This document shows positions 44,691-54,938 of a stretch of DNA of 64,000 nucleotides, piece by piece. How positions within the stretch are numbered: position 1 is the first letter of the stretch; every line of letters starts with the position of its first letter. Both the position numbers and the translations under genes were made by a program. Below the pieces are notes generated by a model. The model searched no databases, was not told the origin of the DNA, and was given only the letters and a program-made list of their open reading frames with translations. Source of the DNA: Streptomyces roseoverticillatus (GTDB lineage Bacteria; Actinomycetota; Actinomycetes; Streptomycetales; Streptomycetaceae); the NCBI RefSeq assembly GCF_000719265.1, contig NZ_JOFL01000030.1, positions 1 to 64,000 on the forward strand, in the 5' to 3' direction.

Positions 44691-45368
44691 TCAGGACGCC
44701 GCCGACCGGTGGCACACATAGGCGAGGGTGCCGAGGAGCAGCCGGGCCTGCGGGGGGCGCCCCGCGGTGTCCAGAGTGGGCGGGCGGAGCCAGCGCATGG
44801 GGCCCAGGCCGGCGTGGTCCGAGGGGGGCGCGGTGACGTGCTCGCCGGGCCCCATGCAGCGCAGGTCGAGCCGGGCGTCGTCCCACCCCATCCGGTAGAG
44901 CAGCTGGGGGAGCTCCTGCGCGGCGCCCGGGGCGACGAAGAACAGCGCCCGACTGTCCGGCGTGAGCGCCACGGGCCCGAGCGGCAGTCCCATGCGCTCC
45001 AGCCGGACCAGAGCGTGCCGCCCGGCCGCCTCGGCGACCTCCAGGACGTCGAAGGAGCGCCCCACGGGCAGCAGCACGGCGGCGCCCGGCACCTCGGCCC
45101 ATGCGGCCGCGGCGGCATCCAGCGTGGCGCCCGCGGGCACCGGCGGGGCGAAGGAGAGCGGGTGGGCGCCGGGAGAGGGGCAGTCGCCGGCACCGCACGA
45201 GCAGACCGCGCCCGACGGACGCCCCGCCCGGGAGGCGCGGGCGCCGGGCACCACATCCCACCCCCACAGGCCGGTGTACTCCGCCACCGTCGTCACGCAC
45301 TCGGACGCGCGTCCGCGGCGCCGAGAGGCGGAGCGCAGGTCCCGGATGCCGCCGATTGTGAAGCCCAT
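44691..45368 (-). CDS. Prim-Pol (AEP) N-terminal-like protein, catalytic residues apparently lost
   Basis: 225 residues. The layout of a bifunctional DNA primase/polymerase N-terminal domain is recognisable: VVPGARASRAGRPSGAVCSCGAGDC with PSPGAHPLSF, then AEVPGAAVLLPVG, and LDLRCMGPGEHVTAPPSDHAG near the end. The metal-binding D-x-D (usually after VVLD) is replaced by FDVLEVA, and the GGGRH nucleotide motif by TPDSRA, so polymerase activity is unlikely. It contains three Cys near residues 56-62 (CSCGAGDC) that could bind zinc. Divergent from nsdA. I recall such a neighbour in other Streptomyces; role unknown. Confidence 0.75.
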   Translation of the reverse strand: MGFTIGGIRDLRSASRRRGRASECVTTVAEYTGLWGWDVVPGARASRAGRPSGAVCSCGAGDCPSPGAHPLSFAPPVPAGATLDAAAAAWAEVPGAAVLLPVGRSFDVLEVAEAAGRHALVRLERMGLPLGPVALTPDSRALFFVAPGAAQELPQLLYRMGWDDARLDLRCMGPGEHVTAPPSDHAGLGPMRWLRPPTLDTAGRPPQARLLLGTLAYVCHRSAAS

Positions 45369-45841
45369 GCCCCCTCCAACGGGTCGTGCTCGCGGATGGT
45401 TACGAGTCGGAGTGTCTCGAACACGGACCGTTGCCGAATCCCTTCAGGGGGCGGTGTGATGGTGTGCGGCCGGTGGTGCGGGGCCGGACGTGCGCCGGAG
45501 CGTGCACCGATCCACCTCCTCTCCGGGCCCTCCCTGATCGTCCGGTGTCAAGTCAATCGCGTGGCGGCGCGGCCGAGTTCATTCCTTGGGGTGGCGAATG
45601 GTGGCGTTTACTGGACTGCCCTCGCCTCAGCAGTGATCGTAGGATTACTTTCGGTGCACGAACCCATGGGAGATGTGCCCCACCGGTGGGTATGCCGGAG
45701 GCATGGACCGTCTCGTCGCCCGGCCGGAATTCCTTGCGGCCGGGGGCGCATCGCCACACGGAGAGCCGCAAGAAGCGGCAAGCTGTGGGTGGTTCACACG
45801 GTTCACGCACAGACAGCAGAGTTCGGGATGGGGGCTTCCAG
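45369..45841. promoter_or_regulatory. Divergent regulatory region of nsdA and the Prim-Pol-like gene
   Basis: 473 bp, more AT-rich than its surroundings between 45550 and 45670. It contains the perfect 12-bp palindrome CCCACCGGTGGG (45679-45690) and a GGTTCAC direct repeat (45791-45808). I cannot assign -35/-10 boxes firmly. No gene is convincing in it. Confidence 0.5.
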
Positions 45842-47332
45842 GTGGGCAGCAACGGCAGCGGCGCTGGCGGTGCCGAGAAGGCTGACAAGCGCCCCAACGA
45901 GCAGTTGGGCTCCTGGTTCCTGCGCAGCGGATGGTCCAAGGGCGAGCTGGCGCGCCAGGTCAACCGCAGGGCGCGGCAGTTGGGCGCCCATCACATCAGC
46001 ACGGACACCTCGCGCGTGCGCCGCTGGCTGGACGGCGAGCAGCCGCGCGAGCCCATCCCGAAGATCCTCTCCGAGCTGTTCTCCGAGCGCTTCGGTTGCG
46101 TCGTCGGCATCGAAGACATCGGCCTGCGGGCGGCCCACCAGTCCCCGTCCGTCTCCGGCGTCGACCTGCCCTGGGCGGGCCCGCAGACCGTCGAGCTGAT
46201 CAGCGAGTTCTCCCGCAGCGACCTGATGCTCGCACGGCGCGGCTTCCTCGGCGCCTCGCTCGCCCTCTCCGCGGGCCCCTCGCTCATCGAGCCCATGCAG
46301 CGCTGGCTGGCCCCCGGCTCCGGCGGCAAGGACGGCTCCGGCCCGCTGTCGCAGGAGCGCTCGCGGCCGGGCCGCCTCTCCGGCCCCGAGCTCGACCTCC
46401 TCGAGTCGACGACGATGATGTTCCGCCAGTGGGACGCCCAGTGCGGCGGCGGCCTGCGCCGCAAGGCCGTCGTCGGCCAGCTCCACGAGGTCACCGACCT
46501 GCTCCAGGAGCCCCAGCCCGAGGCCACCTCCAAGCGGCTGTTCAAGGCCGCCGCAGAGCTGGCCGAGCTCGCCGGCTGGATGAGCTACGACATCGGCCTG
46601 CACCCCACCGCGCAGAAGTACTTCGTCCTTGCGCTCCACGCCGCCAAGGAGGCCGGAGACCGCTCCCTCGGCGCGTACATCCTCTCCAGCATGGGCCGCC
46701 AGATGATCCACCTGGGCCGCCCCGAGGATGCCCTGGAGCTCATCCACCTCGGCCAGTACGGAGCCCGCGAAACGGCCACCTCGCGCACCCATGCGATGCT
46801 GTACGCCGTGGAGGCCCGTGCGTACGCCAACATGGGCCAGCCCGCCAAGTGCAAGCGCGCGGTCACCATGGCGGAGGACTGCTTCTCCGACTGCACCTCC
46901 GGCGAAGGCGACCCCGACTGGATCCGCTTCTTCTCCGAGGCCGAGCTCAACGCGGAGAACGCCCACTCCTACCGCGATCTCGCCTACGTGGCCGGCCGCA
47001 GCCCCACGTACGCCTCCCTCGCCCGGCCCAAGATGGAGCGCGCCGTAGAGCTCTTCTCGCAGGACACCGAGCACCACCGGTCGTATGCGCTCAATCTCAT
47101 CGGCATGGCCACCGTCCACCTCATGGAGGGCGAGCCCGAGCAGTCCACCGTCCTCGCCGGCAAGGCCCTCAAGCTCGCCAGGCAGGTGCGCTCCGAGCGG
47201 GTCAACAACCGCCTGCGCAAGACCGTCGGCAACGCCGTGCGCGATTACGGGGATGTCGCGGAAGTCCTCGCCCTCACCGAGCAGATCTCCGTCCACCTGC
47301 CGGAATCGGCGGAAGCCGTCCAGGCGGTCTGA
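45842..47332 (+). CDS. nsdA: NsdA, negative regulator of differentiation and antibiotic synthesis
   Basis: 496 residues. In S. coelicolor, loss of nsdA increases sporulation and actinorhodin, hence a negative regulator. The N-terminal 75 residues (LGSWFLRSGWSKGELARQVNRRARQLG, ISTDTSRVRRWLDGEQPRE) look like a helix-turn-helix domain, followed by RRGFLGASLALSAG and a C-terminal half of TPR-like helical repeats (AQKYFVLALHAAKEAGDRSL, YAVEARAYANMGQPAKC, VLAGKALKLARQVRSE). The start is uncertain: GTG 45842 (VGSNGSGAGG) matches homologue starts I recall, but the SD is poor and the frame is open upstream. Confidence 0.88.
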   Translation: MGSNGSGAGGAEKADKRPNEQLGSWFLRSGWSKGELARQVNRRARQLGAHHISTDTSRVRRWLDGEQPREPIPKILSELFSERFGCVVGIEDIGLRAAHQSPSVSGVDLPWAGPQTVELISEFSRSDLMLARRGFLGASLALSAGPSLIEPMQRWLAPGSGGKDGSGPLSQERSRPGRLSGPELDLLESTTMMFRQWDAQCGGGLRRKAVVGQLHEVTDLLQEPQPEATSKRLFKAAAELAELAGWMSYDIGLHPTAQKYFVLALHAAKEAGDRSLGAYILSSMGRQMIHLGRPEDALELIHLGQYGARETATSRTHAMLYAVEARAYANMGQPAKCKRAVTMAEDCFSDCTSGEGDPDWIRFFSEAELNAENAHSYRDLAYVAGRSPTYASLARPKMERAVELFSQDTEHHRSYALNLIGMATVHLMEGEPEQSTVLAGKALKLARQVRSERVNNRLRKTVGNAVRDYGDVAEVLALTEQISVHLPESAEAVQAV

Positions 47333-47439
47333 CCCCTGCCGGCCCCTCTACCCGGCCGCGGTGATCCTCCCGAACAACCCGACTCGGCTCCCCCATGCCA
47401 GGTCACCCCGGGCGGACGCCGCGGCCGGCCTGTATCCGG

Positions 47440-47535
47440 CCTCATGCCCGGCCCTGTCCCTGGCCTCATGCCCTGCTCTGCGCCCCGCCTCATGCCTGGG
47501 TCCGTGCCTGGCCTCATGCCCGGCCCCATGCCCCG
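47440..47535. repeat. Four exact-period 24-bp repeats starting CCTCATGC
   Basis: CCTCATGC begins at 47440, 47464, 47488 and 47512, exactly 24 bp apart. The remaining 16 bp vary (CCGGCCCTGTCCCTGG, CCTGCTCTGCGCCCCG, and so on). It lies between nsdA and the GlnR-like box of amtB. Confidence 0.9.
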
Positions 47536-47657
47536 GGAGCACCGGCTCCGCACGCCGGAGCACCGGCCCCGTAACCCCGGGGGAGGCGGCGGAGCGTAGC
47601 GGCGATCACGCACCTGCCGTGTCCGCTTCACCCGGGCGTAACACTCCCGCCGCCTTC

Positions 47658-47695
47658 GTCACTGCGGCGAAACAAGCAGCTTCATCGGCTGAAAT
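47658..47695 (+). promoter_or_regulatory. GlnR box upstream of amtB
   Basis: Four 5-bp elements begin every 11 bp: GTCAC (47658), GAAAC (47669), CTTCA (47680) and GAAAT (47691), fitting the actinomycete GlnR consensus gTnAc-n6-GaAAc repeated once. A GTAAC also lies at 47638-47642. GlnR is known to activate amtB under nitrogen limitation in Streptomyces. Confidence 0.75.
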
Positions 47696-47761
47696 CCCGC
47701 TGCGCCAACCTCATGGCGAAAACCGGCCCGCTCGGGCCGCTGCTTCGAGGAGACACCGACC

Positions 47762-49407
<1,646 letters not shown>

Positions 49408-49411
49408 CCCG

Positions 49412-49433
49412 GGGGCCCGGCGCGTCGGGCCCC
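49412..49433 (+). terminator. Short hairpin between glnK and glnD
   Basis: GGGGCCC (49412-49418) and GGGCCCC (49427-49433), loop 8 nt, 4 bp after the glnK stop. The stem is short, so it is more likely a partial terminator within the operon. The rest of the 195-bp gap is GC-rich and without a gene. Confidence 0.5.
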
Positions 49434-49602
49434 ACAGGGCGGGCCTGATCTGCCCGGGCCCGACCAACCCCGCCCACCGGCCGGACCTGATCCACCGGGC
49501 CCCACGGCCGGGGCCGGGTCCGGCGGGCCCGTCCGCCGGACCCGGCCCGCTAGATCCGCCCCGCTGGACGCGACCCGCCAGCACGCCGCGAAGGGAGCCG
49601 AG

Positions 49603-52032
49603 TTGACCGGCCCGCAGACCCGCCCCGCCGACACCGAGCCCGGCGGCTACGCGGCGGCCCGGCTGCACCTCCTGCACCAGGGGGCGCTCACCGGACCGCC
49701 GCGCCGCGCCGCCCTCGCCCGGCTCACCGACCAGTGGCTCGGCGCCCTGCTGGGCGAGACCCGGGGAGTCGCCCTCGTCGCCGTCGGCGGCTACGGGCGC
49801 GGCGAACTGTCCCCCCGCAGCGACCTCGACGTCCTCCTCCTCCACGACGGCACCGCGGACATCTCCAAGATCGCCGCCATCGCCGACCGCGTCTGGTATC
49901 CCGTCTGGGACATGGGCCTCGCCCTCGACCACTCCGTACGCACCCCCGCCGAGGCCCGCCGCACCGCCGCCGGAGACCTCAAGGTCCACCTCGGCCTCCT
50001 CGACGCCCGCCACCTCGGCGGCGACGAACAGCTCACCGCGGCCCTGCGCGCCACCGCCTACGAGGACTGGCGCGCCCAGGCCCCCACCCGCCTCCCCGAA
50101 CTCCGCGAACTCGGCGAGGACCGCACCCGGCACCAGGGCGAGCTCCGCTTCCTCCTCGAACCCGACCTCAAAGAGGCACGGGGCGGCCTCCGCGACGCCA
50201 CCGCCCTGCGCGCCGTCGCCGCCTCATGGCTCGCCGACGCCCCCCGCGCCGGGCTCGAACGCGCCCGCACCCACCTCCTCGACGTCCGCGACGCCCTCCA
50301 CCTCACCACCGGGCGCGCCACCGACCGGCTCGCCCTCCAGGAGCAGGACCAGGTCGCCGAGGCCCTCGGCCTCGCCGACGCCGACGCCCTCCTGCACGGC
50401 GTGTACGAGGCCGCCCGTACGGTCTCCTACGCCGCGGACATCACCTGGCGCGAGGTCGGCCGGGTCCTGCGCGCCCGCTCCGTGCGGCCACGGCTGCGCC
50501 GCATCCTGGGCGGGCGCGGGGGCCGCGGCGGGTTTGCCGAGGTCGAGCGGCTCTCCCTCGCCGACGGGGTCGTCGAGCAGGACGGCGAGGCCGGGCTCGC
50601 CCGCACCGCGCGGCCCGAGCGCGACCCCGTCCTGGCGCTCCGCGCGGCCGCGGCGGCGGCCCAGGCCGGCCTGCCGCTGTCGCCTCATGCGGTGCGTCGC
50701 CTCGCCGCCTCGGCGGGCCCCATGCCGCAGCCCTGGCCCGCCGAGGCCCGAGAACAGCTCGTGACCCTCCTCGGCGCGGGGCCGCCCACCGTGCCCGTCT
50801 GGGAGGCCCTCGAAGCCGAGGGGATCATCTCCTCGCTGCTGCCCGAGTGGGAGCACGTGCGCTGCCGTCCCCAGCGCAACGCCGTCCACCGGTGGACGGT
50901 CGACCGGCACCTCGTCGAGACGGCCGTCCGCGCCGCCGCCCTCACGCGCCGGGTCGGCCGCCCGGACCTCCTGCTCGTCGCCGCCCTGCTGCACGACATC
51001 GGCAAGGGGCTGCCCGGCGACCACTCCGTCACGGGCGAGGCCCTCGCACGCGACATCGCCCGCAGGACCGGCTTCGACGCCGCCGACACCGAGGTCCTCG
51101 CCACGCTCGTCCGCCACCACCTCCTGCTGATCGACACCGCCACCCGGCGCGACCTCGCCGACCCGGCGACCGTCCGCACCGTCACCGACGCCGTACCGGA
51201 CACGGTCACGCTGGAGCTCCTGCACGCCCTCACCGAGGCCGACGCCCTTGCCACGGGGCCCGCCGCATGGAGCGGCTGGCGCGCGTCGCTCGTCGCCGAA
51301 CTGGTCCGCCGGGCCGCGGCGGCCCTCGCGGGGGACGGGGCCCCGGCGCCCCATGTGCCCGCCCCTCCCGGGCCTGAGGCGCTCCGCCTGGCCGCCGAGG
51401 CCGTCCGTACGGGCGCCCCGGCCGTGACGCTCGAGTCCCGCCCGGAGGGCACGGGGCCCGCCGGGGAAGGCGGCTCTGCCCCCGTCGGCGTGGAGCTGCG
51501 GATCGCCGTCCCCGACCAGCCCGGCGTCCTGCCCGCGGCGGCCGGCGTCCTGGCGCTGCACCGGCTGACCGTACGGGCCGCGGACCTGCTCGCGGTGGAC
51601 GGAGCGCTCCTGCTGAACTGGCGGGTGGCGGCCGAGTACGGCTCCCCGCCCGGAGCCGCCCGGCTGCGCAACGACCTCGTGCGCGCCCTGGACGGCTCCC
51701 TCGATATCCCGGCCCGCCTGGCCGAGCGCGAGGCCGCGTACAGCAGGCGCCGGCGGGGCGTGGTGCACGCCCCGCCGAGCGTGACGGTCGCCGCGGCGGC
51801 CTCGCACGGGGCCACGGTCCTGGAGGTCCGCGCCCAGGACGAGCCCGGCCTCCTCCACCGCATCGGCCGGGCCCTGGACGAGGCGGGGGTCTGGGTGCGC
51901 AGCGCCCGCGTGAGCACGCTCGGGGCCAGTGCGGTGGACGCGTTCTACGTGACCGGCCCGGACGGGGCCGCGCTCACGCCCCGTGCCGCCTCCGCGATCG
52001 CTCGCGCGACGGAGGAGGCGCTGGGCGGCTGA
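49603..52032 (+). CDS. glnD: [Protein-PII] nucleotidyltransferase GlnD
   Basis: 809 residues. Bifunctional enzyme that modifies and demodifies GlnK. The nucleotidyltransferase core shows GGYGRGELSPRSDLDVLLLH near 61; the HD hydrolase domain has VAALLHDIGKGLPGDHS near 457 and VRHHLLLID; two ACT domains occupy about 630-700 and 736-805 (RIAVPDQPGVLPAAAGVL and VRAQDEPGLLHRIGRAL). In Streptomyces this enzyme adenylylates GlnK. TTG start at 49603 with GGGAG upstream. Confidence 0.97.
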   Translation: MTGPQTRPADTEPGGYAAARLHLLHQGALTGPPRRAALARLTDQWLGALLGETRGVALVAVGGYGRGELSPRSDLDVLLLHDGTADISKIAAIADRVWYPVWDMGLALDHSVRTPAEARRTAAGDLKVHLGLLDARHLGGDEQLTAALRATAYEDWRAQAPTRLPELRELGEDRTRHQGELRFLLEPDLKEARGGLRDATALRAVAASWLADAPRAGLERARTHLLDVRDALHLTTGRATDRLALQEQDQVAEALGLADADALLHGVYEAARTVSYAADITWREVGRVLRARSVRPRLRRILGGRGGRGGFAEVERLSLADGVVEQDGEAGLARTARPERDPVLALRAAAAAAQAGLPLSPHAVRRLAASAGPMPQPWPAEAREQLVTLLGAGPPTVPVWEALEAEGIISSLLPEWEHVRCRPQRNAVHRWTVDRHLVETAVRAAALTRRVGRPDLLLVAALLHDIGKGLPGDHSVTGEALARDIARRTGFDAADTEVLATLVRHHLLLIDTATRRDLADPATVRTVTDAVPDTVTLELLHALTEADALATGPAAWSGWRASLVAELVRRAAAALAGDGAPAPHVPAPPGPEALRLAAEAVRTGAPAVTLESRPEGTGPAGEGGSAPVGVELRIAVPDQPGVLPAAAGVLALHRLTVRAADLLAVDGALLLNWRVAAEYGSPPGAARLRNDLVRALDGSLDIPARLAEREAAYSRRRRGVVHAPPSVTVAAAASHGATVLEVRAQDEPGLLHRIGRALDEAGVWVRSARVSTLGASAVDAFYVTGPDGAALTPRAASAIARATEEALGG

Positions 52033-52108
52033 CCGGACCGGGAGGGTGCGGATACCCTTGGGGGTCAGCCGCCGACTTGACACTCAACAAGAAGGATCCG
52101 CGACCACC

Positions 52109-53653
52109 GTGTTCGATACCCTCTCCGACCGCCTCGCAGCGACTTTCAAGAACCTCCGGGGCAAGGGCCGCCTCTCCGAGGCGGACATCGACGCCACCGC
52201 GCGCGAGATCCGTATCGCCCTGCTCGAGGCGGACGTGGCCCTGCCCGCCGTCCGCGCGTTCATCAAGCAGGTCAAGGAGCGGGCGCTCGGCGCCGAGGTC
52301 TCGCAGGCCCTCAACCCCGCCCAGCAGGTCATCAAGATCGTCAACGAGGAGCTCATCGGCATCCTCGGCGGCGAGACCCGCCGCCTGCGCTTCGCCAAGA
52401 CCGCGCCGACCGTCATCATGCTCGCCGGCCTCCAGGGTGCCGGTAAGACGACCCTCGCCGGAAAGCTCGGCCGCTGGCTGAAGGCCCAGGGCCACGCCCC
52501 GCTGCTCGTCGCCTGCGACCTCCAGCGCCCCAACGCCGTCAACCAGCTCGCCGTCGTCGCCGAGCGCGCCGGCGTCGGCGTCTACGCGCCCCAGCCGGGC
52601 AACGGCGTCGGCGACCCGGTCCAGGTCGCCAAGGACTCGATCGAGTTCGCCCGCACCAAGCAGTACGACATCGTCATCGTCGACACCGCCGGCCGCCTCG
52701 GCATCGACGCCGAGATGATGCAGCAGGCCGCGGACATCCGCGACGCGGTCTCCCCGGACGAGATCCTCTTCGTCCTCGACGCCATGATCGGCCAGGACGC
52801 GGTCAACACCGCCGAGGCCTTCCGCGACGGCGTCGGCTTCGACGGCGTGGTGCTCTCCAAGCTCGACGGCGACGCCCGCGGCGGTGCCGCCCTGTCGGTC
52901 GCGCACGTGACCGGCAAGCAGATCATGTTCGCCTCCAACGGCGAGAAGCTGGACGACTTCGACGCGTTCCACCCGGACCGCATGGCGTCCCGCATCCTGG
53001 GCATGGGCGACATGCTCAGCCTGATCGAGAAGGCCGAGCAGACCTTCAGCCAGGACGAGGCCGAGAAGATGGCGGCCAAGCTGGCGAAGGGCCCCAAGGA
53101 GTTCACGCTCGACGACTTCCTGTCGCAGATGGAGCAGGTCCGCAAGATGGGCTCCATCAGCAAGCTCCTCGGCATGCTGCCGGGCATGGGGCAGATCAAG
53201 GACCAGATCAACAACCTGGACGAGCGCGACGTCGACCGCACCGCCGCGATCATCAAGTCCATGACCCCGGCCGAGCGCCAGGACCCGACGATCATCAACG
53301 GCTCGCGCCGGGCCCGCATCGCCAAGGGTTCGGGCGTGGACGTCAGCGCCGTCAAGAACCTGGTGGAGCGGTTCTTCGACGCCCGCAAGATGATGTCCCG
53401 CATGGCGCAGGGCGGCGGCATGCCGGGGATGCCCGGCATGCCGGGCATGGGCGGCGGCGCCGGCCGCAAGAAGAAGCAGCAGAAGCAGGCCAAGGGCAAG
53501 CGCCAGAGCGGCAACCCCATGAAGCGCAAGGCCGAGGAGCAGGCCGCGGCCGCCCGCCGCGAGCAGCAGGCCGGCGACGCCCTGGGCCTGCCCGCGGGGC
53601 AGGACGCGAAGAACTTTGAACTCCCGGAGGAGTTCAAGAAGTTCATGGGCTGA
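52109..53653 (+). CDS. ffh: Signal recognition particle protein Ffh
   Basis: 514 residues. SRP GTPase that binds signal sequences and 4.5S RNA. N domain, then G1 LAGLQGAGKTTLAGKLG near 107, DLQRPNAVNQL, DTAGRLGIDAEMM, SKLDGDARGGAALS; M domain with FLSQMEQVRKMGSISKLLGMLPGM and the RNA-binding stretch NGSRRARIAKGSGVDV. The C-terminus has Met-rich GMPGMPGMPGMGGG repeats and a Lys-rich tail. GTG start at 52109. Acts with FtsY. Confidence 0.98.
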   Translation: MFDTLSDRLAATFKNLRGKGRLSEADIDATAREIRIALLEADVALPAVRAFIKQVKERALGAEVSQALNPAQQVIKIVNEELIGILGGETRRLRFAKTAPTVIMLAGLQGAGKTTLAGKLGRWLKAQGHAPLLVACDLQRPNAVNQLAVVAERAGVGVYAPQPGNGVGDPVQVAKDSIEFARTKQYDIVIVDTAGRLGIDAEMMQQAADIRDAVSPDEILFVLDAMIGQDAVNTAEAFRDGVGFDGVVLSKLDGDARGGAALSVAHVTGKQIMFASNGEKLDDFDAFHPDRMASRILGMGDMLSLIEKAEQTFSQDEAEKMAAKLAKGPKEFTLDDFLSQMEQVRKMGSISKLLGMLPGMGQIKDQINNLDERDVDRTAAIIKSMTPAERQDPTIINGSRRARIAKGSGVDVSAVKNLVERFFDARKMMSRMAQGGGMPGMPGMPGMGGGAGRKKKQQKQAKGKRQSGNPMKRKAEEQAAAARREQQAGDALGLPAGQDAKNFELPEEFKKFMG

Positions 53654-53741
53654 CCGGCCCCGCCGGGAGGACGCGGTCCGCAGCGCTCCGCCCTGAGCGC
53701 CTGCGCGGACGACGTCCCGTAGGCGGCCGCGTCGCAAATAA

Positions 53742-53785
53742 ACGTCACAGCCCCCGCAGCCGAGAGGCCGCGGGGGCTGTGACGT
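53742..53785. terminator. Bidirectional terminator between ffh and the methyltransferase gene
   Basis: A perfect 16-bp stem, 53742-53757 (containing GTCACAGCCCCCGC) with 53770-53785; loop 12 nt. Preceded by an AATAAA stretch, which is the U-tract side for the minus-strand gene. Confidence 0.88.
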
Positions 53786-53819
53786 ACGCGCCGCCGTGTG
53801 CGCTGGACGCGGATCTTCG

Positions 53820-54641
53820 CTAGGCGCGCGCTATCAGGTAGCGGAAGACGTTGGGCATCCACACCGTGCCGTCGCGGCGCAGATACGGGTGCAGCGCCTC
53901 GACGAGCTCCTTGGTGACCTGTTCCTCGTCCGTAGCGCGGGCAGCCGCGTCGAAGGCGCCGGTGGAGAGCATGCCGCGCACCGCACTGCCCATGTCGGCA
54001 TAGCCGTACGGGCACGCGACCCGGCCCGAGCCGTCCGGCCGGAGACCGGCCTCATGCGCCAGGTTCTCCAGGTCGTCGCGGCCGCTCGGCCGCCAGCGCG
54101 CCGGCGCGCACATGGGGTCCGCGAGCCGGGCCGCGACCCGAAGCGCCCCCGACGCCGCGCAGCGCTCCTGGGGGCCCCAGCCCGCCAGCACCACGGGGGC
54201 GCCCCGCTCGGCGCATGAGGCGGCCCGGGCGAGTGCCGTGGCCATGCCGTACGCGCTCCCGCCCGCGCAGTACAGCGGGTCGAAGGCGGTGACGAGGTTG
54301 AAGGCCGGGGTGCCGCGCTCCATGAGGCTCTCGGGGGCCCCGTGCCCCAGGCGCGCGGCGCCGCCGCCCTCGGGCAGCAGCCGCTCGCGGGCGAGCGCGA
54401 GCCGGCGCCCGTCCGGGTCCACTCCCGAGATCGTGGCACCGCGGGCGGCCGCCATGAGCAGGGCCAGGCCGGAGCCGCAGCCCAGGCTGAGCAGCCGGGT
54501 GCCCGATCCGACCTCGAGGCGCTCGTACACCGCTTCGTAGAGCGGCACCAGCATCCGTTCCTGGATTTCCGCCCAGTCGCGGGCCCGAGACTCGGGCGAC
54601 GAAGAGGACGGCTGGTGCCGCCGGACGAGCGTAGGTGTCAT
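53820..54641 (-). CDS. SAM-dependent methyltransferase (class I), substrate unknown
   Basis: 273 residues from ATG 54641 (MTPTLVRRHQPSSSSPES). The SAM-binding motif is LLSLGCGSGLALLMAAARGATISGVDPD; later segments FNLVTAFDPLYCAG and VVLAGWGPQERC are the motif II/III strands. The C-terminal part resembles ubiquinone/small-molecule methyltransferases (GLRPDGSGRVACPYGYADM). I cannot name the substrate. The frame is open much further upstream through the proS antisense strand, which is an artefact of GC content. Confidence 0.82.
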   Translation of the reverse strand: MTPTLVRRHQPSSSSPESRARDWAEIQERMLVPLYEAVYERLEVGSGTRLLSLGCGSGLALLMAAARGATISGVDPDGRRLALARERLLPEGGGAARLGHGAPESLMERGTPAFNLVTAFDPLYCAGGSAYGMATALARAASCAERGAPVVLAGWGPQERCAASGALRVAARLADPMCAPARWRPSGRDDLENLAHEAGLRPDGSGRVACPYGYADMGSAVRGMLSTGAFDAAARATDEEQVTKELVEALHPYLRRDGTVWMPNVFRYLIARA

Positions 54642-54938
54642 GGAAAGCGCCCCAATCCGCCGAGAGACGTGTGCATGCCCGATCCACCGCCCCCGTGTAC
54701 TGCCGTGCGCGTTGCCGGAAAACACCCCCTGATGCCAGGGAACTCCGCATCCGTTCCCGAGTCCAGGGGGTGGCGCGGGCGCGTTCCCGTACGCCCACGA
54801 TGGCATGTGCCGGGCGCATCCGCACGAGAGGCGCACAAAGGCGCGCACACAGCCGGGGGCGGCGCACGAGCGGCGCGGGGGGAGGGGCCGGAACCGCGGA
54901 TTCACGCTCGGACGGATCGGGCCCGTACCATTCGCATC

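Noticed and set aside
47440..47535. Possible CRISPR-like array
   Set aside because: Only 8 bp are repeated at a 24-bp period, far shorter than CRISPR repeats and spacers, and no cas genes are present.
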